From NCBI RefSeq assembly GCF_002217795.2, contig NZ_AP018823.1, forward strand, positions 2,728,001 through 2,792,000: DNA of 64,000 nt, read 5' to 3'. Under the pieces are notes generated by a model. The model ran no database searches. It was given only the letters and a program-made list of their open reading frames with translations, and was not told the DNA's origin. Numbering within the stretch: the stretch's first letter is position 1; every line of letters starts with the position of its first letter. This DNA is from Aquitalea magnusonii (lineage in GTDB: Bacteria > Pseudomonadota > Gammaproteobacteria > Burkholderiales > Chromobacteriaceae). Positions 1 to 10,164 of the stretch are shown here, in pieces. The translations under genes and the position numbers were made by a program.

Positions 1-93
1 CTTGGACACTCCCGCCGCACGAAGCTGTTCCAGCAATCGTTCAGGCGTGAGGTTCAGCTCACCGGCAAACTGTTTTACATTCGTCAATACCAT
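1..93 (-). CDS. infB: Translation initiation factor IF-2, N-terminal fragment (runs off left edge)
   Basis: Only the first 31 codons are present, reading leftward off the window from an ATG at 91-93. The translation begins MVLTNVKQFAGELNLTPERL and continues with a segment ending LRAAGVSK, which is the typical start of the IF-2 N-terminal domain. IF-2 is the GTPase that places initiator tRNA on the 30S subunit. It lies 39 bases downstream of nusA, in the conserved rimP-nusA-infB order. Nothing can be said about the GTPase core, which lies outside the window. Confidence 0.93.
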   Translation of the reverse strand, partial: MVLTNVKQFAGELNLTPERLLEQLRAAGVSK

Positions 94-132
94 GCGTCTT
101 CCCAAATTCCGTAAATACTTCCCGAAGAAGCC

Positions 133-1611
133 TTACTGGTTGAACCAGTGTTCGCGCGCTTTCATGATGATTGCACGTGCAGCTTCAGCTTCAATGCCGG
201 TCATGTCCACCAGATCGTCGACGGCCAGATCAGCCAGGTCATCCCGCGTGGACACGCCGTTCTCGGCCAACTTGCGAACCAGTTCGGTATCCAGACCTTC
301 AATATCCTTCAGGTCTTCGGACACACCTTCGACTTTCTCTTCGGACGCAATGGCCTGAGTGAGGATGGCGTCACGTGCACGGCTGCGCAGTTCATTCACC
401 AGCTCCTCGTCAAAACCGTCGATCTCCAGCATTTCGGCGATCGGCACATACGCCACCTCTTCCAGGGTGGCAAAACCTTCCTGTACCAGCACGGTGGCCG
501 TTGCTTCGTCCACACCCAGGTGAGTGACGAACAGGTCACGCAGTTGCGCATCTTCCGCCTGGTGTTTCTCTTCCGCTTCGGTCACGGTCATGATGTTCAG
601 GTACCAGCCGGTCAGCTCGGCAGCGAGCTTCACGTTCTGGCCACTGCGGCCAATGGCCAGAGCCAATTGGTCTTCCTCGACCACCACGTCCATGCTGTGG
701 TTGTCTTCGTCGATCATGATGCGGTTTACTTCTGCCGGGGACAGTGCGTTGATGACGAACTGTGCCGGCTCCGGCGCCCACAACACGATGTCGATGCGCT
801 CACCCGCCAGTTCCTGGGTAACGGCCTGAACGCGGGAGCCGCGCATGCCGATGCAGGTACCTTGCGGATCGATGCGGGCATCATTGGCCTTGACGGCGAT
901 CTTGGCACGCAGGCCGGCATCGCGGACTGCTTCCTTGATTTCCAGCAGGCCTTCTTCGATTTCCGGCACTTCCAGTTCAAACAGCTTGATCAGGAATTGG
1001 CTGGAAGTACGCGACAGCACCAGTTGCGGGCCACGACCCATGCGGTCGATACGCAGCAGGAAGGCCTTGACACGGTCGCCCACGCGCAGGTTTTCCTTCG
1101 GAATCATCTGATCGCGCGGCAGTACGGCTTCCAGCTTGCCGCATTCGATGATGGCATTGCCACGCTCGATGCGCTTGATGGTGCCGGTGATCAGGTGTTC
1201 GCGACGCTGCAGGAATTCATTCAGCAACTGCTCACGCTCGGCATCGCGGATGCGCTGCAGGATGACCTGCTTGGCAGTCTGCGCGCCGATGCGGCCAAAC
1301 TCGACAGCTTCCATCGGCTGTTCAATCACCGCGCCTACTTCAATGCGCGGATCATCGTCACGCGCATCGGTGATGGTGATTTCACGGCTTTCGTTTTCGA
1401 TCAGCTCGTTCTGCACCACCGTCCAGCGACGGAAGGTTTGATATTGCCCGGTGTGACGGTCGATTTCGACACGCACATCCATTTCGTCATCGGTAAACTT
1501 CTTTTTGGTTGCCGAAGCAAGCGCCATTTCAAGGGCGGAAAAAACCACGTCCTTGCTGACGTTCTTCTCGCTTGCCAGGGCATCAACCAGCAGCAAAATC
1601 TCGCGACTCAT
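133..1611 (-). CDS. nusA: Transcription termination/antitermination factor NusA
   Basis: The 492-residue protein starts [20 protein letters not shown]. It has the full order of NusA domains: an N-terminal RNA polymerase-binding domain (about 1-125), an S1 domain (about 135-200), two KH domains (about 200-345, with [10 protein letters not shown] and [12 protein letters not shown]), and two C-terminal acidic repeats ending at HWFNQ. The length is close to the 495 residues of E. coli NusA, which also carries two acidic repeats. NusA binds RNA polymerase and nascent RNA, and modulates pausing, intrinsic termination and antitermination. It lies 51 bases downstream of rimP and 39 upstream of infB, so the three are very probably cotranscribed. 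Confidence 0.97.
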   Translation of the reverse strand: MSREILLLVDALASEKNVSKDVVFSALEMALASATKKKFTDDEMDVRVEIDRHTGQYQTFRRWTVVQNELIENESREITITDARDDDPRIEVGAVIEQPMEAVEFGRIGAQTAKQVILQRIRDAEREQLLNEFLQRREHLITGTIKRIERGNAIIECGKLEAVLPRDQMIPKENLRVGDRVKAFLLRIDRMGRGPQLVLSRTSSQFLIKLFELEVPEIEEGLLEIKEAVRDAGLRAKIAVKANDARIDPQGTCIGMRGSRVQAVTQELAGERIDIVLWAPEPAQFVINALSPAEVNRIMIDEDNHSMDVVVEEDQLALAIGRSGQNVKLAAELTGWYLNIMTVTEAEEKHQAEDAQLRDLFVTHLGVDEATATVLVQEGFATLEEVAYVPIAEMLEIDGFDEELVNELRSRARDAILTQAIASEEKVEGVSEDLKDIEGLDTELVRKLAENGVSTRDDLADLAVDDLVDMTGIEAEAARAIIMKAREHWFNQ

Positions 1612-1662
1612 GCATTCCTCCGAATTTTTGTCCTTGTGCGCGGCACGAGGCCCCGCCTGCGC

Positions 1663-2091
1663 TCAAAACTCAGGCTCTAGCCTGGCTTTGTCGATATTGG
1701 TCAGGGCAATTGCCACGATGCGGCCGCCGTCCACTTCCAGCTTGACCGCGCCATCTTCAACCCCGGCAAGACGACCGGCAAACTTCTTTTGCTGCTCGAC
1801 CGGCATGCGTGTCTTGATCTTGGCAAGCTGTCCGGCAAAGCGCACGAAGTCCGCCTCTTTCTTGAGAGGACGATCCAGCCCCGGGGAGGAAACCTCGAGC
1901 CGTTCGTAATTAACGTTTTCAACCATGAACAGACGGGTCAGGTGGTTGCTAACCTGCACACAGTCTTCCACCGTGATGCCACCAGGCTTGTCCATAAACA
2001 CGCGATAACCGCCACCCTGGGTCATTTCGAAATCGACCAGCTCATAGCCTAGACCTGGCAGGGTGTTTTCCAGCAGCAAACGAACATCCAT
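1663..2091 (-). CDS. rimP: Ribosome maturation factor RimP
   Basis: A 142-residue protein starting [20 protein letters not shown]. The segment [16 protein letters not shown] is the conserved RimP motif. RimP assists maturation of the 30S subunit. The ATG at 2089-2091 is chosen because the protein then matches the usual RimP length and start; the longer open frame upstream reads through a hairpin and has no RimP-like sequence. It is the first gene of the rimP-nusA-infB operon. A terminator-like hairpin sits about 22 bases before its start codon, so expression may be attenuated. Confidence 0.95.
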   Translation of the reverse strand: MDVRLLLENTLPGLGYELVDFEMTQGGGYRVFMDKPGGITVEDCVQVSNHLTRLFMVENVNYERLEVSSPGLDRPLKKEADFVRFAGQLAKIKTRMPVEQQKKFAGRLAGVEDGAVKLEVDGGRIVAIALTNIDKARLEPEF

Positions 2092-2100
2092 TGCTTCTTT

Positions 2101-2130
2101 CCACAAATAAAAAATGGGCGAAACGCCCAT
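2101..2130 (-). terminator. Terminator-like hairpin in the leader of the rimP operon
   Basis: On the minus strand, ATGGGCG (2130-2124) and CGCCCAT (2120-2114) form a perfect 7-bp stem with a TTT loop, followed at once by a T-rich run (2113-2104). This is an intrinsic terminator shape, but no gene ends upstream of it on that strand, and rimP starts 22 bases later. It is therefore more likely an attenuator or pause site in the operon leader than a plain terminator. Confidence 0.6.
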
Positions 2131-2225
2131 CCCTAAACATCGCGATTGTAACCCATTCCCGTGAAAAAGAAAACCGAAGCCTGTCAAGGCCCTATCCGCC
2201 GGGGTGGCACCCACCAGCCTGTGCT

Positions 2226-2254
2226 TTGCGCGAGTTTTTTACATACTGTAAATT
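2226..2254 (+). promoter_or_regulatory. Predicted fadD promoter with a palindrome over its -10 region
   Basis: TTGCGC (2226-2231) and TAAATT (2249-2254) are 17 bases apart and resemble a sigma-70 promoter reading toward fadD. A perfect dyad, TTTACA-TAC-TGTAAA (2238-2252), lies across the spacer and -10, where a repressor could act. No regulator is identified. The 2092-2399 stretch otherwise holds only the rimP and fadD leaders. Confidence 0.35.
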
Positions 2255-2399
2255 AGCCGCAACCTGACGGAGTTCAGGTATATAGGAAGGGGCGCAACGC
2301 CCGTTCGAAAATTCAGAAACAATTATATAGAAGACGCTCGCCACCGCACACGTTGCAGGCGCGGCACTCTCGTATCAGCACGATGGAGAAACCCTACAT

Positions 2400-4079
2400 A
2401 TGGAAAAGGTTTGGCTAAAGAATTACCAGCCGGGGGTAGCACACGAGATCGACATCAACCAGTTCCAGTCGATTGTCGAAGTGTTTGACCGCAGCGTTCA
2501 CAAGTTCCGCGACCGCCCCGCCATGGCCAATATGGACAAGGTGCTGAGCTATGGTGAACTGCAAACGCTGACCGAGCAGTTTGCCTCCTATCTGCAAAAC
2601 ACCCTCAAGCTGCACAAGGGGGACCGTGTCGCGGTGATGATGCCCAATCTGCTGCAATATCCGGTAGCGGTATTCGGCACCTTGCGCGCCGGCTGCACGG
2701 TGGTGAATGTCAATCCGCTGTACACCCCGCGCGAGCTGGAACACCAGCTGAATGATTCGGGTGCGGAAACCATCGTCATCCTGGAAAACTTTGCCGGCGT
2801 GCTGGAGGAAGTACTCAAGCGCACCAAGGTGAAGCATGTGCTCATCGCCTCGATTGGCGACATGCTGGGCTTCCCCAAGCGCCTGCTGGTGAACTTTGTG
2901 GTGCGCAAGATCAAGAAGATGGTGCCCGCCTGGAACATCCCCGGCCACATCCGTTTCAACGACGCACTGGCGGCAGGCGCAAGCCAGCGCTTTACGCCGG
3001 TGGAAATCAAGCACGAAGACATTGCTTTCCTGCAATACACCGGCGGCACCACCGGGGTATCCAAGGGTGCCATGCTGGTACACCGCAACATCATTGCCAA
3101 CATGCTGCAGGCCGGTGCCTGGGTGAAGCCGGTGGCCCGCGAAGGGCAGGAAATCATCGTCACCGCCCTGCCGCTGTATCACATCTTTTCGCTCACCGCG
3201 AACCTGATGATCTTTACCGAGCTGGGCGCGCTGAATGTGCTGATCACCAACCCGCGCGATATTCCGGGTTTCATCAAGGAAATCAAGAAATACCGCGTCA
3301 CGGCCATTACCGGCGTCAACACCCTGTTCAATGCCCTGCTTAACCACCCTGACTTCAAGACCGTGGACTTCTCCAGCTGGCGGCTGGCGCTAGGTGGCGG
3401 CATGGCGGTGCAAAAAGCGGTGGCCGACAAATGGAAGCAACTGACCGGCGTAACCTTGGCCGAAGCCTACGGTCTGACCGAAACCAGTCCGGCAGCCTGC
3501 ATCAATCCGCTGGATATCAAGGCATACAATGGCACCATCGGCCTGCCGATTCCGTCCACCGATATTGAAATCCGCGGTGCCGATGGCCAGGCCCTGCCCC
3601 AAGGCGAACAGGGCGAGCTGTGCATCAAGGGGCCACAGGTGATGAAGGGCTACTGGAATCGCCCGGACGAAACCGCCAAGGCGATCGACGCGCGCGGCTT
3701 CCTGGCCACCGGCGACATGGCCATGGTGACGCCGGAAGGCTTTGTCAAGCTGGTGGATCGCAAGAAGGACATGATTCTGGTGTCCGGCTTCAATGTCTAC
3801 CCCAATGAGGTGGAAGACGTGATTGCCAGCCACCCCGGCGTGCTGGAGGTGGCCTGCATCGGCATTCCCGACGACAAGTCCGGCGAAGTGGTAAAGGTAT
3901 TCGTGGTGAAAAAGGATGACAGCCTGACCGAGAAAGACATCATTCATCACTGCCGCGAAAACCTGACCGGCTACAAGGTACCCAAGCTGGTGGAATTCCG
4001 CAGTGAATTGCCCAAGACCAATGTCGGCAAGATCCTGCGGCGCGCCCTGCGCGATCAGGAAGTAAACAAACAGGCCTGA
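2400..4079 (+). CDS. fadD: Long-chain fatty acid--CoA ligase
   Basis: A 559-residue adenylate-forming enzyme, nearly the length of E. coli FadD (561). Visible motifs are the ATP-binding loop YTGGTTGVSKGAM (near residue 212), AYGLTETSP (near 356), the FACS signature region with LVDRKKDMI (near 451), and a C-terminal TNVGKILRRALRD carrying the catalytic lysine. It converts free long-chain fatty acids to acyl-CoA at the inner membrane, using ATP and CoA, and feeds beta-oxidation. GGAG at about 2384 precedes the ATG. It is transcribed divergently from rimP and ends in its own terminator, so it is probably monocistronic. Confidence 0.94.
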   Translation: MEKVWLKNYQPGVAHEIDINQFQSIVEVFDRSVHKFRDRPAMANMDKVLSYGELQTLTEQFASYLQNTLKLHKGDRVAVMMPNLLQYPVAVFGTLRAGCTVVNVNPLYTPRELEHQLNDSGAETIVILENFAGVLEEVLKRTKVKHVLIASIGDMLGFPKRLLVNFVVRKIKKMVPAWNIPGHIRFNDALAAGASQRFTPVEIKHEDIAFLQYTGGTTGVSKGAMLVHRNIIANMLQAGAWVKPVAREGQEIIVTALPLYHIFSLTANLMIFTELGALNVLITNPRDIPGFIKEIKKYRVTAITGVNTLFNALLNHPDFKTVDFSSWRLALGGGMAVQKAVADKWKQLTGVTLAEAYGLTETSPAACINPLDIKAYNGTIGLPIPSTDIEIRGADGQALPQGEQGELCIKGPQVMKGYWNRPDETAKAIDARGFLATGDMAMVTPEGFVKLVDRKKDMILVSGFNVYPNEVEDVIASHPGVLEVACIGIPDDKSGEVVKVFVVKKDDSLTEKDIIHHCRENLTGYKVPKLVEFRSELPKTNVGKILRRALRDQEVNKQA

Positions 4080-4092
4080 GCCTCACCCCAGC

Positions 4093-4115
4093 AGCCCGCG
4101 TCAGCGGGCTTTTTT
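4093..4115 (+). terminator. Intrinsic terminator after fadD
   Basis: AGCCCGC (4093-4099) and GCGGGCT (4104-4110) form a perfect 7-bp stem with a GTCA loop, followed by six T. It lies 14 bases after the fadD stop and separates fadD from pilU. Confidence 0.9.
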
Positions 4116-4215
4116 GATGGTGACTGTTGCTTGCCGCCGACTGCAGGCACAATACGGCCATACTAGACAGCATGCTGTCAGAGCCACCATTAGATTTGTA
4201 TCGGAAAACCCAACC

Positions 4216-5373
4216 ATGCTGATGCTGCCATTCTTCAAGCTGATGGCCGACAAACAGGCCAGCGACATCTTTTTCACGGCGGAAGCGCCGCCGCAGATCA
4301 AGATAGACGGCATAACCCTGCCGATCAACGACAAGCCGCTGTCGGCGGATATCGTGCGCCAGTTGGCCTACAGTCTGATGAATGAAACCGAAATTGCCAC
4401 CTTCGAGCGTGAGCTGGAGATGAACTTTGGCCGGCTGGTTGAGGGACTGGGCAATTACCGGGTGAATATTTTCAAGCAGCGCGGCACGGTGGCCATGGTG
4501 GTGCGCTTCATCCGGCCGCGCATTCCGTCGCTGGCCGAGCTTAACCTGCCCGATACCTTGCAAAGCCTGGTGCAGCAAAAACGCGGGCTGATCATCGTGG
4601 TGGGGGCCACCGGCAGCGGCAAGAGTTCCACCGTGGCCTCCTTGCTGGAGCATCGCAACCAGACCCAGTCCGGCCATATCCTGACGGTGGAAGACCCGAT
4701 TGAGTTTGTCTACCGCCACCAGAAATCCATCGTCAACCAACGCGAAATCGGCGTAGATACCTTCTCTTACGAAAACGCGCTGAAAAACGCCATGCGTGAA
4801 GCGCCGGACGTGTTGATGATTGGTGAAATCCGCGATGCCGAAACCATGACGCATGCCATCAACTATGCCCAGTCCGGCCATTTGTGCCTGTCTACGCTGC
4901 ATGCCAACAACAGTTATCACATGCTCAACCGGGTGATCAGCCTGTTTCCCACCGAAAGCCGCAATGCGCTGCTGATGGATTTGTCGGTTTCCTTGCGCGC
5001 AGTGATTTCGCAGCGCCTGGTACCCAGCAAGGATGGCAAGCAGATTCCGGCCCTGGAAATCCTGATCAACACCCCGCATATCGCCGAGCTGATTCGCAAT
5101 GGCGAGATCGACCAGATCAAGGAAGCCATCGAAAACAGCATGAGCGAAGGCGCACAAACCTTCGAGCAGTCGCTGTTCCGCCTGTATCAGCAAGACCGCA
5201 TCCTGCTGGACGATGCCTTGAAAAATGCCGACTCGCCCACCAACCTGTACTGGCTGATCAACCACGCCCAAAGCAAACAGACAGAAACCAAACCGATTAC
5301 CACCCCACCACAGAGCAAGCAAGACCCCGACAAGACTGCCACCAGCTTTGACGGATTCACCCTGGATTTATAA
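4216..5373 (+). CDS. pilU: Type IV pilus retraction-associated ATPase PilU
   Basis: A 385-residue PilT/PilU-type secretion ATPase. It shows a Walker A GATGSGKSS (near residue 132), a Walker B region with LMIGEIRDAETM (near 199), and a His box STLHANNSYH. The ATG at 4216 gives MLMLPFFKLMADKQASDI, the usual PilU start; an upstream in-frame extension is not family-like. The length and the long C-terminal tail fit PilU better than PilT (about 345). PilU works with PilT at the pilus base in the cytoplasm to power retraction. No other pilus gene is adjacent, and pilT itself is not in the window. Confidence 0.88.
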   Translation: MLMLPFFKLMADKQASDIFFTAEAPPQIKIDGITLPINDKPLSADIVRQLAYSLMNETEIATFERELEMNFGRLVEGLGNYRVNIFKQRGTVAMVVRFIRPRIPSLAELNLPDTLQSLVQQKRGLIIVVGATGSGKSSTVASLLEHRNQTQSGHILTVEDPIEFVYRHQKSIVNQREIGVDTFSYENALKNAMREAPDVLMIGEIRDAETMTHAINYAQSGHLCLSTLHANNSYHMLNRVISLFPTESRNALLMDLSVSLRAVISQRLVPSKDGKQIPALEILINTPHIAELIRNGEIDQIKEAIENSMSEGAQTFEQSLFRLYQQDRILLDDALKNADSPTNLYWLINHAQSKQTETKPITTPPQSKQDPDKTATSFDGFTLDL

Positions 5374-5386
5374 GCAAGCACACAAC

Positions 5387-6864
<1,478 letters not shown>

Positions 6865-6868
6865 GCCC

Positions 6869-7105
6869 TCACGGCGCAGCAGGCGGATTGCACAGCGGGC
6901 AGGCCGCATCGCCACACTTGAGGGCGTAGCGGGCCAGCATGGCGTGCAACTGCTGCGCCGGGTTCAGGCATTGATAGCTGCTGTTGGCAGGGGCCGGCTG
7001 CTGCAAGGCCGGCACCGCCGGTGGTGGTTCTGCCGCTGGCTGGCCTGCCTGTGCCGCTGCCATCAGGCCGCAACACGCCATGCCAAGGTAAGGTGTATGA
7101 TCCAT
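6869..7105 (-). CDS. Small putative exported cysteine-containing protein
   Basis: I do not recognise this 78-residue protein. The ATG at 7103-7105 gives MDHTPYLGMACCGLMAAAQA, which resembles a short secretion signal, then a Pro/Ala-rich stretch, then a C-terminal region with spaced cysteines (CLNPAQQLHAML, KCGDAACPLC). The paired cysteines suggest disulfides or a metal site in the periplasm; that is inference. It converges on dapE with only four bases between the stops. A purine-rich GGGAGCAGG precedes the start. A longer in-frame start at 7234 would lose the signal-like N-terminus. Confidence 0.5.
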   Translation of the reverse strand: MDHTPYLGMACCGLMAAAQAGQPAAEPPPAVPALQQPAPANSSYQCLNPAQQLHAMLARYALKCGDAACPLCNPPAAP

Positions 7106-7196
7106 GCTTTGCCTGCTCCCGTGACAATCCGGCGATGCAGGCAGTGTAGCATTGTCGGCAAGCTGCGCTGGCGCTGCCTGACCTCGTCTCAGGAAT

Positions 7197-9176
7197 ATGA
7201 AGACCTCCCCCTCTGCACTTGCTGATGCTGCCACCCGGCAGGAATTGCTCTACCGGCGCTGCGCCCTGCCTGCCTTGCTGCTGGCGGCGGCCTGCCTGCT
7301 GGCGGGGCTGCTGCTCTCTGGCGGAACGGCGCGCCTGCTATGCCTGTCGCTGTCGGCCAGCCTGTGGCAACTGACTGGCGCGCTGTACGGCAGTAGCAAT
7401 CTGGCCGGCTGGCGCCGCAAACGGCAGGCCTTGGCCGCGCTGCCCTTATTCCCCTTTGTTCTGCCAGGCAAATCCAGGCCAGCCAACAATACAGCCCGCC
7501 CCCACGCCACCGCGGGCAAATACAGCCTGCGCCGCTGGCTGCTGTGGCCACGCCTGCGACGGCTGATTGGCCGCCGCACCGGCTGGGCAGTACTGCAACA
7601 AGCCAGCGCCAGCCTGCTGACCCTGCTGATCAGCCTGCTGGTATTGCAGGCCGCACCCGACAGCCCGCCCAAGCCGGATGGCCTGTTGGCTGCCATGCTT
7701 TTTGGCCTGGGTGTGAGTTTTGCCGTGCTGCTGCTGGAACGCAGCCTGGCCTTGCAGGATGGAGCGCACTGGCCGGAAGCAGCACGGCTGCAAGCCATCT
7801 TGCGCGCCGTCCTGTTGTCCATGCTGCTGCCCGCGCTGGCCGCTGCCGGCCTGCTGCTGGGGCTGGACTGGCTGCTGCGCCCGCTACAGGCCGGGGCGCT
7901 GGTGATGGCACTGCTGGCAATCGAGCTGGGCTGGCGTGCGCTGTGGCAAATCTTGCAGCCTTACCAGCGCCAGCAGCCTCCCGCCCTGCCTTGCAACAGC
8001 CTGCTGGCCAGCCTGCTGGGGCAAGATGGTGTGCGCAACTGGCGTAGCCGGCTGCAACAGGGGCTGGGACTGGAGCTGCGCCAAAGCTGGGCCTTGCAAT
8101 ACCTGGGCCGCGCCATGCGGCCGTTTGCCCTGGCCCTGCTGCTGGGTGGCTGGCTGCTGAGCAGCGTCAACACCATCAATAGTGATCAGCGCGGTGTGTA
8201 CGAACGCTTCGGCCAGCCGGTGGCGGTATGGCAGGCGGGCTGGCATCTGGGTTTGCCATGGCCGTTCGGCAAGGTGCGCCGGGTGGAGTATGGCGTGGTG
8301 CATCAACTGGCCAGCGGCCTGCAACAGGATAGCCAGGGACGCTGGCAAAGCCCGGACAGCACGGCCACCCCGACTGACAACAATCATTTGTGGGACGGCA
8401 ACCATGCCGCCGAAACCACCCAACTGATTGCCAGCCAGCAAGGCGAGCGCCAGAGCACCCAACTGGTAGGCCTGGATGTGCGGCTGGTTTACCGCCAGGG
8501 GCTGCGCGATGCCGACGCCCTGGCGCTCTACCAGCAGGCCGACCCCACCGCCCTGCTGCATGCGGTGGCGGACCGCGCCATGCTGCATTACTTTGCCGGG
8601 CAGCAGTTGGACAAGCTGCTGGGCGAGGCCCTGGCCGATACCTCGCGCCAGTTGCAACAGCAAATCCAGCAGGCGCTGAACCGCTCGGGTAGCGGGCTGG
8701 AACTGCTGGCCGTGGTAATCCAGGCCATTCACCCGCCTGCGGCAGCGGCCAATGCCTATCACGGCGTGCAGGCTGCGGCCATTCTGGCGCAGGCCCGTGT
8801 GGCCGCGGAACGCGCCCAGGCCGTACGCAGCCATAGTGCGGCCATTCAGGCTGCCGTACAGGCGGCACGCGATGCCAGCGCCAGCGCCGCCGAGCGGGTG
8901 GCGCGCAGCAAGGTGGATGCCATTGCCTTTCAGGCCGACCGTCAGGCCGCCAGCCTTGGCGGGCAGTCCTTCCTGCTGGAGCGCTATCTGCATGCACTGA
9001 AGCAAGGCCTGCATCAGGCTCAGCCCATCATCATCGACCATCGCATTCCGGCCAGCGCCCTGCCCACCATTGACCTGCGCCCGGCCGCCAACAATCCCGG
9101 CCTGCCCGCCATCGATCTGCATGGCGCGCCCATTGCCACCACACCGCCCCCCGCCACAGCGGGAAAGCATCCCTGA
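7197..9176 (+). CDS. HflK-like SPFH protein with an N-terminal polytopic membrane domain
   Basis: A 659-residue protein in two halves. Residues 1-310 are rich in Leu/Ala hydrophobic segments, with at least five probable membrane spans. The second half begins with a further span and INSDQRGVYERFGQPV, the typical start of an HflK/SPFH (band 7) domain, followed by an Ala-rich helical region with repeated AAER/ARD units. Classical HflK has one membrane anchor and about 400 residues, so the polytopic N-terminus is unusual. SPFH proteins form large membrane ring or cage assemblies that often control proteases. It starts an operon with two more SPFH genes and a metal ATPase; AGGA stands just before the ATG. 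Confidence 0.78.
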   Translation: MKTSPSALADAATRQELLYRRCALPALLLAAACLLAGLLLSGGTARLLCLSLSASLWQLTGALYGSSNLAGWRRKRQALAALPLFPFVLPGKSRPANNTARPHATAGKYSLRRWLLWPRLRRLIGRRTGWAVLQQASASLLTLLISLLVLQAAPDSPPKPDGLLAAMLFGLGVSFAVLLLERSLALQDGAHWPEAARLQAILRAVLLSMLLPALAAAGLLLGLDWLLRPLQAGALVMALLAIELGWRALWQILQPYQRQQPPALPCNSLLASLLGQDGVRNWRSRLQQGLGLELRQSWALQYLGRAMRPFALALLLGGWLLSSVNTINSDQRGVYERFGQPVAVWQAGWHLGLPWPFGKVRRVEYGVVHQLASGLQQDSQGRWQSPDSTATPTDNNHLWDGNHAAETTQLIASQQGERQSTQLVGLDVRLVYRQGLRDADALALYQQADPTALLHAVADRAMLHYFAGQQLDKLLGEALADTSRQLQQQIQQALNRSGSGLELLAVVIQAIHPPAAAANAYHGVQAAAILAQARVAAERAQAVRSHSAAIQAAVQAARDASASAAERVARSKVDAIAFQADRQAASLGGQSFLLERYLHALKQGLHQAQPIIIDHRIPASALPTIDLRPAANNPGLPAIDLHGAPIATTPPPATAGKHP

Positions 9177-9186
9177 GGAGCCTGAT

Positions 9187-10164
9187 TTGGCGCTGTTTCA
9201 CCACCACCCTCCCGCGAGCGACAGCCCGAGCAGCGGCTGGCGACACTGGAAAACCGCCGCCGCGCTTGGCGTTTTGCTGCTGGCCGGCCTGTCCGCCTGC
9301 ATGTTGCAAGTGCATTCGGGCGAAGCCCTGGTGATTACCCGCTTTGGCGCACCGGTGCGGGTATTGCTGCAACCGGGGCTGGCCTGGCGTCTGCCGCCAC
9401 CGCTGGAAACCGTGGTCCCGGTGGACCTGCGCCTGCGCACCACCTCCAGCGGCCTGCAAGATGTTGGCACGCGCGACGGCCTGCGGGTGATCATGCAAAG
9501 CTATGTCGCCTGGCAGGTTCCGGCCGACAGCAGCCATATCACCCGTTTTTTGCGCGCGGTACAAAACCAGCCGGATGAAGCGGCACGGCAGATTGCCACC
9601 TTTGCCGGCTCGGCCATGGAAACCGGCAGCAGCCGCTTTGCCCTGGGCAATCTGGTGAATACCGACCGCAGCCAGTTGCGCATCAGCCAGTTGGAACAAC
9701 AACTGCGCCAGCAACTGGCACCGCAATTGCTGGAAAGTTACGGCGTGCGCGTGGTGGATGTCGGGCTGGAGCGCCTGACCCTGCCCGCCGTCACGCTGGA
9801 TGCCACCGTGGCGCGCATGCGGGCCGAACGCGACACCATCGCCGCCGAACGCACTGCCAGCGGCAATGAACAGGCCGCCGCCATCCGAGCCAATGCCGCA
9901 CGCGATGCCCGTATCCAGCAAGCCGATGCCAGTGTGGCCGCTGCCGAAATCGAAGCTGGTTCGCGCGTGCAGGCAGCGCGGATTTACGCCGATGCCTGGC
10001 AGCAGGCACCCGAGCTGTACAAGACCCTGCGTTCGCTGGACACCCTCAACGGCGTGGTGGGCTCCGGCACCCACCTGATATTGCGTACCGATGCCGCCCC
10101 GTTCCGTGCGCTGGTGGATGGCCCGCCGGGGCTGGCCGCAGGCAAGAGCGCAAAGGGCAAATGA
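9187..10164 (+). CDS. HflC-like SPFH protein
   Basis: A 325-residue protein. I place the start at a TTG (9187-9189) preceded by GAGGAG at 9175-9180; the longer ATG-started frame overlaps the upstream gene and has no homology-like sequence. After a hydrophobic anchor (KTAAALGVLLLAGLSACM) comes the SPFH core (HSGEALVITRFGAPVRVLLQ, then VPVDLRLRTTSSGLQDV) and a coiled-coil region with AERTASGNEQAAAIRANAA. This layout matches HflC. It sits 10 bases after the HflK-like gene and overlaps the next gene by ATGA, so a hetero-oligomeric complex is likely. Confidence 0.8.
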   Translation: MALFHHHPPASDSPSSGWRHWKTAAALGVLLLAGLSACMLQVHSGEALVITRFGAPVRVLLQPGLAWRLPPPLETVVPVDLRLRTTSSGLQDVGTRDGLRVIMQSYVAWQVPADSSHITRFLRAVQNQPDEAARQIATFAGSAMETGSSRFALGNLVNTDRSQLRISQLEQQLRQQLAPQLLESYGVRVVDVGLERLTLPAVTLDATVARMRAERDTIAAERTASGNEQAAAIRANAARDARIQQADASVAAAEIEAGSRVQAARIYADAWQQAPELYKTLRSLDTLNGVVGSGTHLILRTDAAPFRALVDGPPGLAAGKSAKGK

